Shown here one piece after another: positions 10,576 through 21,587 of a stretch of DNA of 64,000 nt (the stretch's first letter is position 1; every line of letters begins with the position of its first letter). A program made the position numbers and the translations under genes. Where the stretch lies: the NCBI GenBank assembly GCA_003254905.1, contig QANU01094067.1, forward strand, positions 512,141-576,140. Reading direction: 5' to 3'. The notes below the pieces were generated by a model. That model was not told the origin of the DNA. It searched no databases and saw nothing but the letters and a program-made list of their open reading frames with translations. This DNA is from Nissolia schottii (Eukaryota; Streptophyta; Magnoliopsida; Fabales; Fabaceae).

Positions 10576-11460
10576 TTCTTTGTCCTCCCATTCGAGATGC
10601 TATTTCACTTGTTGTTGTTATTGACGATTGTTACTTTTTTCTAATTACATTATTATTTAGTTTCGTTAGGTTGATTAGTTGAAGAGTTCACTATATTCAT
10701 TTCTGTGATCCCTATAGTGGGTTACATAGTTTTGTATTGTGGTTAGATATATACATTTACTCTCCCCTTCATCAATAAACGTGGATTGTATTGTGTCTGT
10801 TATTATGATTATTCCAATCTTCAAACTTCACAAAGTCGACCTTTGCCTCCTCATTCTGCTAGTTCTAACACTGAACCCAAAAGGAGAGGAATAAATAAAA
10901 ACTTTAGTTATCGTGATTACTTTTGACTTGATAGTCAATAAGTATTTATTATTTATTTCTTTATATTAAGTTTTATGAAGTGTGCATATATGCAACTTTT
11001 TTTCTATATGATAGTTAATAATCGACGGGTTTGGGCGTAAGGAATAGAAGGAAAAAAAATAGAAAAAACTAATCAAGGCTGTAACTGTAAATGAGAAAGA
11101 GAAGATATAGTTAATGCAAAATGTGTTTCACTGAGAAAGAGCCGCTGAAGATGATATGAGCCATCCCTATGCATTTCGGTCAATCACAATAATATGAATA
11201 ATTTTGTATACAAATAAATCAAAGGAAAAATTAAAGCACATACGGAGATTCTTTTAAAAAAAATTTAAGAGAATACATTGATGTATAAGTAAAATTACAT
11301 ATATATTTTTCTTGTTTCCGTAAACTTCTTGCAACGGTTGAACATAGCTCAATAGTATATAGTTAATGTTTTGGAGGGCGAGTCAACTTTTCCGTATCCA
11401 ACTTTTTCCGTATGTTCTTCAACGAAAGGGAAACGTCCTCCCTATATCAAAGTTGTTGCA
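10576..11460. other. LTPG 3' flank and start of duplicated segment (copy B)
   Basis: The first 200 bases are probably 3' UTR (AATAAA at 10774-10779). From about 11035 the DNA aligns to 3895-4955 of copy A. No gene is seen. Confidence 0.5.
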
Positions 11461-11800
11461 CTATCTAAATTGTCCTTGTACGCCGCCAAACACTATATAG
11501 ATAAAAATTTCGAAGTCAGACAAAGTTCAAAAACATATAATATGTGAGTGGTCATTTAACTAATTCATATGTGTGTGGGGAGCTTGTGAAAATATTGATG
11601 TAAACCAAAAAAAACATACAGAAAATCGACTTTTGACTGCACTTGCTCTTGCAATGACCCCTGCGGAGAAATCCTTCGGGCCAATAGGATTCCGCATAAC
11701 ATTTATTGTAGCAATTGATTTCATTTTCGTTCATTTCCGCTTCAGCGAATAATACAAGGCACACCATCAATAATGCAACAAGCTGGTATTTGTTGGCCAT
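11461..11800 (-). CDS. Small secreted four-cysteine peptide, copy B
   Basis: Diverged paralogue of the gene at 4956-5277, predicted at 70 residues. Exon 1 is 11620-11800 (ATG at 11800) and exon 2 is 11461-11492, joined across a 127-base intron (donor GTATGT, acceptor CTATATAG). The signal peptide starts MANK and ends AEA, as in copy A. Mature cysteines are at 30, 34, 50 and 54 (CX3C-X15-CX3C), so the inter-motif loop is three residues longer than in copy A, while the cysteine pairs are kept. The C-terminal exon has drifted: it stops earlier than copy A because the aligned sequence reaches TAG sooner. Retained cysteines in two otherwise diverged copies suggest a functional peptide. Family assignment (alpha-hairpinin-like or thionin-like) is uncertain. 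Confidence 0.68.
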
Positions 11801-11889
11801 TTCCCCTTTAATATTTGCTTTCTTTTGCTATTGATTGAATTGGTAATTTGTCTTTGCTACTTTGTTCTCCATCTTTGAAGAAAGATTTA

Positions 11890-11925
11890 AGGTATATATA
11901 TATAAATGTGCACATGCATGCTTCA
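11890..11925 (-). promoter_or_regulatory. Putative TATA region of peptide gene copy B
   Basis: A TATA run followed on the plus strand by AAATGTGCACATGC matches the equivalent block upstream of copy A and lies 95-125 bases from the ATG. Confidence 0.45.
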
Positions 11926-12734
11926 TGAGCCACAAAATAATGCCGTACGTGACCTTTTTTTGCTAAGGTTTGGAATTGTTGTTATAAGGTGCGCTAATTT
12001 TAACCAAAAAAAAAAAGGGAATAACAAACAAAACACATCAAAATGAGTTTTATTCCGTTACTTCTTGTTTGTTATAATGTTTTTTTCTTTTTGCGATAAT
12101 GAAGTTGTCATATGTCAAGATGCGAGAATATTATGTTGTACACAGGTAATTTGGTTTACAAAGACAGAATCATGAAAACTTTTTTATCTTTTACTAAAAA
12201 TATAACCCTAGCCTGTTAGGTAGAGATGGCAATGGAGTAGAGCGGGGTTGGGTTTTACTTCACCCCGACCTCGTCCCGCACTCTATTAACACTAACTTTT
12301 ACTCGTTCCTGTCCCTACTCGCAAGTTTTAAACATTATTATCCGCACCGGGGTACTCACTCTACCTCGCGGGTACCCACTCCTTCCCTTTTTTATAACAC
12401 CTGTTGAAATATTATAAAATTCAATCCACATATAAATTAACATAATCATATAAAAAAGTATCACAAATATCAACACTCAACCTTGATTAAATATAGAAAG
12501 ATCCAATAGCAATAAAAATAACAAGCAAATAACAACAAAGTTTTCAATAAGTCACGCAGAAATCTATAAAATACATATAAGTTCTAAATAAGTTCCAAGC
12601 AGTAGTCAAATCACTTATTGTCTCTTGTGTAGCTACCCAACTCCTGAAGCTATCATTTCCAAATTTTGAATCTATCATTCTTCACTATCTCCGTCGATGG
12701 CTGGTAGTACGACGCCACAAGAGAGACGAGCGAA

Positions 12735-12754
12735 AGAGAGAGAGAGAGAGAGAG
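12735..12754. repeat. (GA)n simple repeat
   Basis: About ten GA units within the hAT element. A second GA-rich stretch follows at 12850-12880, and the sequence GGAACGACGCCACAAGAGAGA around it recurs twice (12700s and 12810s), indicating a local duplication. Confidence 0.8.
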
Positions 12755-13250
12755 TGAGATGAACAAAAAAGGAGGAAGATGAGAGAAGCTCGTCCCGTCG
12801 GTGGCTAGCGGAACGACGCCACAAGAGAGAGACGAGAGAGACAAGACTCACGAGAGAGAGAGAGGCACAGAGAGAGAGATGGATTTATGATTAGGAATTA
12901 GGTTTTTTCTTTGCAACCGTTGAGTTTTTAATAATTAAGATAGAGTCTCAATTTTTACACACTTGTTAGTTGCACATTCATTGCGCACCCATTGTAAATA
13001 AGCCCCACTGCTCTAAAAAAATGAGAAAAAAGTCTGCCACTCTCACCCATTTTGTGCATGCCCCATGTTCCTGCATTTAATCAATTTCTCACACTCGCAA
13101 CCTAACCATTTCTTCCTCTTACGATCACGACCCTCTCATCTTCCTCTTGATTTTTCTTCATCACGAGTTCATCTTCCTGCTTCCTCTGCTACTACATTAT
13201 TCAATCGTTCCATCAACCCACACTTTTCTTTCGTTTTGTTATTTTTACTT

Positions 13251-14322
13251 GCGATCACAACCTTTTTATGTTCTACTTTTTTTTTCTCTTTTTGCTTCAA
13301 TCATGCTTTTGAGATGCATATAATGGTAATGTTTGTATAACATAAAAGATAGATCTATGTATATAATGTGGTTATGTACATAGTTATCAAAATTGCTTTT
13401 TAACTCGTAAAATCGTACGATTTTACGAGTTTAGGTAGTAAAATCGAGCTAAATCGCATGTAAACTTGTTTCTGGGTAAACTCGGGTAAACTTGTATAAA
13501 ATCGCATAAAATCGCGAGTTTACCACACAGGCAGGTTTTTTTTTTTTTAGGGACAAAACAAGTTTGATATTGTTTTGCATATCTATGAGTTTTTAGATTT
13601 AGGTCATTTAAGTATTTTAGAGTTATCATTTACAGTTGCGCCTACAATCGTGCTCCGTCGTGCTCCATCGTTGCTTGTGCTCCGTCGCTTATCCATCATA
13701 TGTATTTCATCCTTTGCTCAGGGATCTTTCCCACCAGGGTGCGTGACCTCTGCATTGCTATTTGTGCTTTAGTGTTCTAGATTAAAGACATTATTGTCAC
13801 AAACTCGCTTCTTGTGATGTTCAGTCGTCAATACTATGTATTATGTTATATGTATTATGTATGAATTGAACTTAGAACTCATATATTTCATCTTTATTTG
13901 TGCTTTGTTATGGAGGTAAATGTATTTATGAATTTCAAGTTTTATTAAATATATTTTTGTAGCATAATAATTTTTTAAAATATTTTTTTAATATTTTTTT
14001 ACTAATAGGTAAACTCGTACGAGTTTACGATCCGAGTTTATGGAGGCTCCACGAGTTTACTTAAACTCTCGAGTTTGATAACCATGGTTATGTATATCTT
14101 TGTGAGGTTTCTATATATATATATATATATATATAACAATTAGGTCATGTTGTTTAATAAGATTAGGTTTGAGTTCACAAAAAGGTTGTGTCTAAGTATA
14201 ATAAAAGATTGTGTCTGTTTATTTAAACTGATTGTGTCTTAAATAACAAAAAGGTTAGGTTTTTTTTACTTTGGTAAGGTTATGTCTGTTTCACCAAATG
14301 ATTATGTTAAAGTATAATAAAA
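13251..14322. repeat. Tandem unit 1, interrupted by a hAT element
   Basis: Starts GCGATCACAA and continues after the 13379-14086 insertion. With the insertion and one target copy removed, it is about 356 bp and matches unit 2 at 14379-14735. Degenerate GTTGTGTCT-containing sub-repeats of about 25-35 bp lie inside. Confidence 0.85.
13379..14086. mobile_element. Non-autonomous hAT element, copy 2
   Basis: A 708-bp relative of the element at 3046-3631. Ends are CATAGTTATCAAA and (complement) CATGGTTATCAAA, with an exact 8-bp target duplication GTTATGTA (13371-13378 and 14087-14094). A perfect 30-bp palindrome with half-site AACTCGTAAAATCGT lies at 13402-13431, and TAAACTCGTACGAGTTTA at 14010-14027 is identical to the palindrome in copy 1. 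Ancestral empty site: GATATGTC at 14500-14507 in tandem unit 2. Confidence 0.92.
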
Positions 14323-14378
14323 TGTTGTGTCTCGTTATCTATCATGGTTATGTCTGTGTTTGCTAGTTGGTTTTGTTT

Positions 14379-14735
14379 GCGATCACAATATTTTTATGTT
14401 CTACTTTTGTTTTTTTCTCTTTGCTTCAATCATGCTTTTGAGATGAATGCAATGGATGTGTATGTATAACATAAAAGATAGGTCTGTATATATAATGTGG
14501 ATATGTCCATCTTTGGAAGGTTTCTATATATATATATATATATATATAACAATTAGGTCATGTTGTTTAATAAGATTAGGTTTGAGTTCACAAAAAGGTT
14601 GTGTCTAAGTATAATAAAAGATTGTGTCTGTTTATTTAAACTGATTGTGTCTTAAATAACAAAAAGGTTAGGTTTTTTTTACTTTGGTAAGGTTATGTCT
14701 GTTTCACCAAATGATTATGTTAAAGTATAATAAAA
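14379..14735. repeat. Tandem unit 2 (carries the empty site)
   Basis: A direct repeat of unit 1. The last 212 bases (14524-14735) appear identical to 14111-14322, including the (TA)n length, while the first part is diverged. The identity ends exactly at an N at 14736, so a misassembly or unresolved repeat is possible. Confidence 0.85.
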
Positions 14736-15263
14736 NTGGTAAGGTTATTTCTGATTTTACAAGAGTTGTGTCTGAGTATAATAAAATGTTGTGTCTCACT
14801 ATCTACCATGTTATGTTTGTGTTTGTTATATGCTTAAACACAACCATTTGTGAACTTAAAAAACAAATCACTAGATCCTAAAAAACAAAGTTAAAAATTG
14901 AAAGAGAATGAGCAAAAAACAAAAACAAAAAAATCTTCAGAGCCTTTGCTAATGAATGTGCAGAATGGTTATTTGATTTGCAATTATCTCAAAAATTGTT
15001 ACATTTGAGGCCCGTGAGTGATAATGGTAAGGCAATTAAGAGTGTGTTGGGTCAGCAAATGTGGCTATGCAAAAATAGCCTAGGTGTGCAAGAATAATTT
15101 CCCTTAAAATTAGATAAGTTTTATATAATTTTTTTTATTTTGTATATATATATATAAATATATTTTTATAGTATATAATATATAGGATACGGGGCAGAAA
15201 CGAGCGGGTTTACCCTATACCCTATCTCGCCTCGCCCCGTAGACAAAACTCGCCATTTACCCG

Positions 15264-17643
15264 TGAAACACCCTAGCTAACTGTTTACGCGTACATTGCA
15301 AACAATGCTCACTAGGTTGTTATCTGCTTTGGTTGGGGTTACTTTTAGTCCCTACTTTAATTCTGGAAATATTTCTTACTTGGAAAATATGGACTATTTT
15401 AAACTTTTTCGTTATATACATATGATATAAAATATGAGCCGCGCATCAGATAGAATTTATAAAGTAAACGTTAAAACTTTATACTTAACGGATAATTATT
15501 CTAACCTAACCACATCAAACAATCAGCATACAAGTGGTCGGTGACATATATTCACAATCATTTACATAGGCAGTCTCATAGTTAATACATACATGTACTT
15601 TCTCAAGGTAATGTAAAACATAAACCATACTGACTAAAGGTTGATCGTAACATCTTTAGTCAAGCGACAACTATCCTATTCCTCCATTTATTTTCTTCAA
15701 GTCTGCTTTTTCACGTACTGCGCTGACGTCTTTGTCGTGCTTACCTAGAACCATAAAGGAGCGGGTGTGAGAACTCTGAGTTCTCAGTGGGGAAACCTTA
15801 GTCGTCATAACTTATTTTATACCCCATTTATGATTCCGCCGCTCAGGAATCTCTAGGTGTTACAGCTATACTAAATCCCTACTAGTTATGAATGTCCATA
15901 CTAAGTTTGAGCAGCTTTACCTATGTTACTAGGTGCTCGGGGGATCTATTCTTCATTATCTACGTCATCTATCTACTAATCTAGTTCCTAACTCAACATC
16001 ATCATACGATTCACATAGCTATACTGTTACATCAAAATCCTCATCATACAATTCACATAGCTACACTACTACATCATCATCATCATCTTTGGAAATTCAT
16101 TTGAAATTCATTTTACTCCCACGATATAAGGCAAGCCTTAGTAGCGGTTCCGTCCTCGTCCCTTGTAGCTGCTGCCACACGCTACAACCACACATTACAG
16201 CCCGTATTGTGGCGCCTATGTTGCACTAAACCTGAACGGTCTCACCTGCAGGGTCTTGACCCCGTAACTCTCACCAACCATGACCGAGGTGACCATCAAA
16301 CGAATGGCGTGGGGGTCAGACCTACGACTCGACCGGAACTAAGACATTCCCCAAAAGCCGAGCCCTCAGCCCTTCTAGAGGGGTTTTTTCCATCATCATC
16401 ATCGTCATCATGTGCACAGTTCAATGGTTGATGCAACAGTTCATCATCATAAACACAGTTCATCATCATCTTGAAGCAGTCATATCCACTCATCATCTTA
16501 AAGCAACAATTATAACCTAATAGCTCATATCATCATTTTACATCCTAACATGCAACACTACATACTCGTAAGCATCTAACATTCCTCATATTGGCAAGCA
16601 TCATTTTATAATTCTACCTTATACTCCTCCTAGTCTAAATCATTTAACACACACAATATCATATAACTCATAAGCATATCCATATTATTTCTTGAGCAAT
16701 TACAGAATTGAGAACCAATGAAGTTTGTAAAATATTCAGTCCAGGCCGCTCAGCGCCACGCTCAGCGGTGCACTCAGCGCACTGGGCGTGCATCAGGTCT
16801 CAGTTCTGCAACATTTCAGTAAGCTGCATATTTCTTTCTTCCTATCATCTTAAACACTTTCCTAGGCATCTAGCACAATATTTCACCTAATTTCAGGCTC
16901 AACATCGTCATAAACATATACCAACCTAATTCTAACGATTATTCCAATAAATTACCAGACCTGCAGAAACTTCCAGATACAAGTATAATTGATAGAAACC
17001 TTCAAGAACATCATTTAGCCATTAAAATCTAACATATTCTAACACCAATCGTAGCACAACCATCATCATAAGCAATTTCCTAGGTATTTATCATAATATT
17101 TCACAGTATATGGAATATAATTTCATGTCTCATAATCATTTCTCATCATAAATCCAACATAGCTCTAACAAGTAGTTCATAATCATCAAGCATGCATAGG
17201 TCTCCATAATTAAACATAATCATTTATAATTATCAAGAATATTATCAAGCAATTAAGCCTAACATAATCTATCACAAAACATATTACAAACATCATTAAA
17301 CATCTTAGAACCACATAAACAGTGGTTAGGACGGTTTACCCACTTTCCAAGTTTACATGAAATATACGACGTTAGTTTTTCATAAATCATACATATAACA
17401 CCTAAAATTCATCAAGGAGATGAATAAGTCAGGATTACCCACCTCCAAATCCAGTTTGAAAATGGTAGAAGTGATGAGGAAAATTCCCTGAGTACTTCCA
17501 TGACGATCCCGCTATTTTTTCGGCAACCAGCAGCATCACAACAGTGCATAACCGGAGCAACAAAGAAGCATGAATTGCTTCAGAAAGAAAATGAAAGGAA
17601 ATGGCGTCAGGGGGTATTTATAGCACACCCCACCGCCTAATAC

Positions 17644-17694
<51 letters not shown>

Positions 17695-18115
17695 ACTTTC
17701 CCTGCCAACTGTGGCAGGGGGATAAGCATGGCCTCCTCCGGTACAATTTCGATTATGTTTAATCGCGTTTTGTCATTTGCAGTCCTGGTATTTCACGTAC
17801 GGTTGTCCGAAAAAAATTTCAGACGCACCCTCGCGATCTACTAATTTTCTCATCAGTAGTTTGGGTTCGGTTGAGGTATTCTTGGAATTATTATTTTATT
17901 AGTGTGTTTTAGGGTCACTTTGAGTATCTGAAAAAATTCCCGATTGGTCCGAAAATCGCTCTAAGTCTCGGGAAAATTTGCGAGGTCGTGAAACCCCAAT
18001 TTTTCCTGCGATTCTCATGAGTTAGAGGTAATAATTTAATTTTTTTACCTCCTTAATCAACTTATAATTATCTATTACGCTAAATATCCGTACAGCGAAA
18101 AAGCGGAATGTTACA
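15264..18115 (-). mobile_element. Probable solo LTR of an LTR retrotransposon
   Basis: On the minus strand it begins TGTAACATTCCGC and ends GGGTGTTTCA, giving TG...CA termini, with an exact 5-bp target duplication ACCCG outside both ends (15259-15263 and 18116-18120). A minus-strand TATA box (CTATAAATAC, plus positions 17613-17623) lies about 495 bases into it, as expected for U3-R of an LTR. No gag, protease or reverse-transcriptase coding is seen, and no internal copy of the termini, so at 2.85 kb it is best read as a solo LTR. The 5' sequence style is that of plant Ty3/gypsy LTRs, but the lineage is uncertain. It inserted in the right arm of the hAT element. A (TA)n run lies at 17645-17694. 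Confidence 0.75.
17613..17623 (-). promoter_or_regulatory. LTR TATA box
   Basis: CTATAAATACC on the minus strand inside the solo LTR at the U3/R boundary position. It points leftward. Confidence 0.55.
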
Positions 18116-18214
18116 ACCCGCCCCACTCTGAAGTGGGTTTTAAACTGCTCCGAGCAAGTTGGGTAGGGCGGGTGCCCCGCGAGTAGAATTCATTTTGCCA
18201 TCCCTACTGTCAAG

Positions 18215-18660
18215 TTGTCATATTTGTTAAAACTTTAATGGTTTAGTTTTGTTTTGATCTATTCTTTTCTTTGTGTATTTCTGTCATTAATATAATTTTG
18301 ACATTATATTTTGTGTAAATTATGATGTAATTTAAAATTCAAAATTAAATACTAATAATCTAAAAAATCTATCAAAACTAATAGTTGAAGCTTTTAAATT
18401 CTCAATATTTTACCAATAAACTTTTGTGAACTGTTATTTTCATCATAAATTAGTGCCTAATATTTTGTTTGATGGGAATAACTTAGTGCCTAATAACTTA
18501 CTCACCAACAGTAACAATAAAATTAATTTTAAATCCAATTTAAGAATAAAATTTAATTAAATGTAAATTAATTAAAATTTTAAATAAGTCAACTACGTTA
18601 TAAAGTAACACTAATCTAAACCACTTGTAGTTGTCCACTATCCACACTTTCACAACACTA
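18215..18660. repeat. Segmental duplication, copy B, distal part
   Basis: Continues the alignment to copy A (about 5700-6120) after the hAT insertion: GTTAAAACTTTAATGG and TAATATAATTTTGACAT are shared. It includes a small local repeat of ACTTAGTGCCTAATA at 18451-18500 not present in copy A. Confidence 0.75.
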
Positions 18661-20466
18661 TCAAAATTAATAATTAATCATTAATAAATATTTACAAATC
18701 AAACATGTTACTAAATCAACCTCTCACTTTTTACTTCTTCTGCATTTTAGTATTCACACCTGTGCAGGGAGTGATTAAGGTCAAAATGGTGTTTTATGTG
18801 AGACTGCAATTTTGTTATTGGATTAAATTGGACAATCAAAATTATATCTTAAGAAAGAAACATGTTATAAAGGAGAGTGAAGACTTTTTTTTTTTAGACT
18901 TGGAGAGTGAAGAAATTAATAGGTTAATAGAGAGAGAAAAATTGTCTCTGATTTGTTTTTATCTATTTATACGAGATATGTTTATATTTAGTGTTATTAT
19001 CTATTTATATTAGATATGTTTATATTTAGTATTAAAAGTTGTGTACACTTAAAAATAACTTCATAATAAAAAGGAAAATATGATTTTTACAATTCGTTTG
19101 GTTGAACACCTAACAAAATCTCTCAAAAACATGAGAACAGTTAGAGAAGTTCACATCTTTTCTCCATGTTGGGTCCCATGTTTTTGTAAGAGTTGTTGAA
19201 TGTACATCCAAATGGGCCAATACACTGCCAGTTGTAGAATGGACAAAACTGTATGGGCTCTTTATCTGATTAGTCTGTAACTATCATTGGTCCATCTTAG
19301 GCTTAGTGGCACGATAACTTGACTTGTTGGGCTACGTCGAAAAAAAAAAGGCGTACAACAACTAATTACCAATGCAAAATAAACTAAACATGCAAATTAG
19401 AGCAAAACCCGACAAATATGATGATGACATAGAAAGAACTTAAACCACTACCGTACACAAATAATTTCACAAAGAAGAAAACAAGCCATGAAAGAAAAGG
19501 TGAAAGTTGAGTTTTTATTATTTTAATTAGTTAAATTTTTTTTGAAGAATTACTATTGATTTAAACGAATAAAAAATATATTTGTAACTACTACTGAAAG
19601 GGAAGCAATACGCGTGATTTATGGCAAATGAAAAAACATTACCTATGTGCACTCACGCAGTGTAGAGCTAGTAATCTACTATAGAGCTAGGTAGCTACTT
19701 GCTAGTAGTTGATTAATTCAATCAATATCATGTCTAAGAAAATGACGCATCTCCAACATGGCATTCTCTCATTTTGATGTTTTGCATCCCTACCCTATTA
19801 TTGAATTGCTAATTATTTTTCCTTCATTTTTTTCTTTAGGTTTACTGCTCCTTTTTCATGACTTCGTTTTCACAATTCGATTTATTTATGAATAGACCAA
19901 AGATATTAAAGTATGATGCAAATTGTTTTTTGTATGACCCACATCTACATGGAAATTGAAAGATGCAAACCAGTGGGCTTGGATTATAATTTCTATATAT
20001 ATTTGGTCGCTGTCAAACTTTCGTCATGACAAGTACTCGCTTTTCTTCTTCTTTTTTCTCCTGGCATTGTTCCTTTACCATTATAATTTCCACATTTTTA
20101 GACATTTAATTTCAAGTAGTTATATTAGTTATCATTGGATAGCTACAATTAAAAAAAATGCATTTGATCTTTCATAATTGGAAACGAAAACTTCAGATTC
20201 CTTTTCTTGGAAGTAATTTTTCCTTTTTTCACTATTTTTTTTAATTAAAGACTGTAATTTTATATGATTTTTTAAACTTTTATTTGCATATAATTTGGAT
20301 TTGGTTGTAAATTATATAAATATTCAGAAACTTGCTCAAGTGAAAAATAACACTTTTCAAAGTAAACGGTCATAGATGGCCTAACCCGTTTAATGGGGCT
20401 AAACATTTCACAGCCCTGCTTGGTGATTAAACGCCTCTGAGAGTTACAAGTTACATCCAAGGACCA
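18661..20466. other. Gene-free AT-rich spacer
   Basis: No credible gene. A tandem repeat of about 39 bp, TATCTATTTATA...GATATGTTTATATTTAGT, occurs twice at 18958-19034. Open stretches at 18705-19013 and 19956-20177 are low-complexity and have no recognisable content. Confidence 0.5.
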
Positions 20467-20479
20467 AGAGATCACCTAT

Positions 20480-21574
20480 TTTTTTTGGTAGATAAAGGGG
20501 CAAAAGCCCAAAGGAAAAGAAAAAAACAACTAGTCCCCACGAGGTCACGTGATATGGATTAGATCCTTTAGTAGAAGCGGGCGAGTAGCCGCTGGCGCCA
20601 CATCAAAATAGGTGATCTCAAAATTATTAAGATTATGACTCAGATGGGCAAGACAATCAGCAACTCAGTTAGATTTCCTGAAAACATGCTAAAGGCGCAC
20701 CATCCAGTTCCTTGATAGAAGTTCACGAATACGGGCAATAATCAAAGCAGCTAGATGTAAGTGATTATGACAATTATGTATAAGCTTAATAGCACGTAGT
20801 GAATCACAATCAACTCGCACTTGCTGAAACCCACCACGCCATGTAATGTTTAACACATGCAAAAGGCCCCATAACTTGGCTATGGTAATGAATGTCAAAC
20901 CCAATCTAACCGAGAAGCCCGTAACAAAGCTTCCTGATTCATCTCTAATAAGACCCCCACAACCTGCACTGCCAGAACTAAGCACAGAGCAGTCACAATT
21001 TGCTACCACCTAACTAGGTGAAGGAAAGCGCCAACAAACTAGATGTTCCTCAGACTTAGAAAAGGTAAAAGAGGAATATATATGTTTCGAAGTAAAGTAG
21101 TGCTTAAGTCTCAATCCAAAGGAAAACCAAAGATCGGCAACACTAGGTGAAGAGTTATTAAAGATGAAATCGCTGCGAACACACCAGAGGTAATGAAGGG
21201 CCAAGCCAAACACTGAGCGTCATTCCTGGTCACCATACCAACCAAAGTGGTGGCCTTGCTTCAAATTTTCCAAAAGCCATGTATGCAGGGATGCTTCGAA
21301 AAAATTGTGCAAACAGGAGGGATGCAACAACCTCTTCCAAAACCTTGAAACTACCTCGCAATCTCGAAGGGCATGCAGAGTAGTCTCCATAGCCTTATTA
21401 GAGCATCGGGGGCAGGAGCTATCCAATGAAAGATGGCGACTCACACAGTTCACATTAGTTAGTAAAGCTTCTTTGGAAATTAGATAGAGAAAGGATTTCA
21501 CCCGCTCTACTCCTTTCCACTTCCAAATTAACCTGTAAAGGGGGTCTTTGATGTGCATAGAATCCTCACCCGAT
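20480..21574 (-). pseudogene. 5'-truncated LINE (non-LTR retrotransposon) with zf-RVT and RNase H domains
   Basis: One reading frame runs on the minus strand from 21574 to a natural-looking stop at 20545. It encodes the end of a plant L1-type ORF2: first a zinc-binding RT C-terminal (zf-RVT) region (SCPRCSNKAMETTLHALRDC), then an RNase H domain (ANCDCSVLSSGSAGCGGLIR, VRVDCDSLRAIKLI) and the tail VADCLAHLSHNLNNFEITYF. Nonsense codons interrupt it at 21220-21222 (TGA), 21010-21012 (TAG), 20689-20691 (TAG) and 20665-20667 (TGA), with no frameshift noticed. A T7 run (poly-A on the minus strand) abuts the left end. Target duplications AGAGATCACCTAT (20467-20479) and AGAGATCGCCTAT (21575-21587) differ at one base. 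RNase H catalytic positions are decayed. It is dead. Confidence 0.92.
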
Positions 21575-21587
21575 AGAGATCGCCTAT

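Larger units (their letters stand above)
11035..12212. repeat. Segmental duplication, copy B, proximal part
   Basis: Aligns in direct orientation to copy A (3895-5690 or so). It stops exactly at the target duplication of the hAT element at 12221 and resumes after the element at 18215. Confidence 0.8.
12221..18206. mobile_element. hAT-type element carrying nested insertions
   Basis: Ends are TAGAGATGGCAA and (complement of right end) TAGGGATGGCAA, bounded by a decayed 8-bp target duplication CTGTTAGG (12213-12220) and CTGTCAAG (18207-18214), two transitions apart. GC-rich subterminal DNA (GCGGGGTTGGG on the left; GGGTAGGGCGGGTGCCCCGCG on the right) fits plant hAT elements of the GGATGGCAA type. 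Total length is 5986 bp, but about 3.6 kb is later insertions: a 708-bp hAT element and a 2852-bp LTR. The remainder holds GA-rich simple repeats, a tandem 356-bp duplication and no recognisable transposase, so it is non-autonomous. The insertion splits segmental copy B: the two flanks are contiguous in copy A. Confidence 0.85.
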
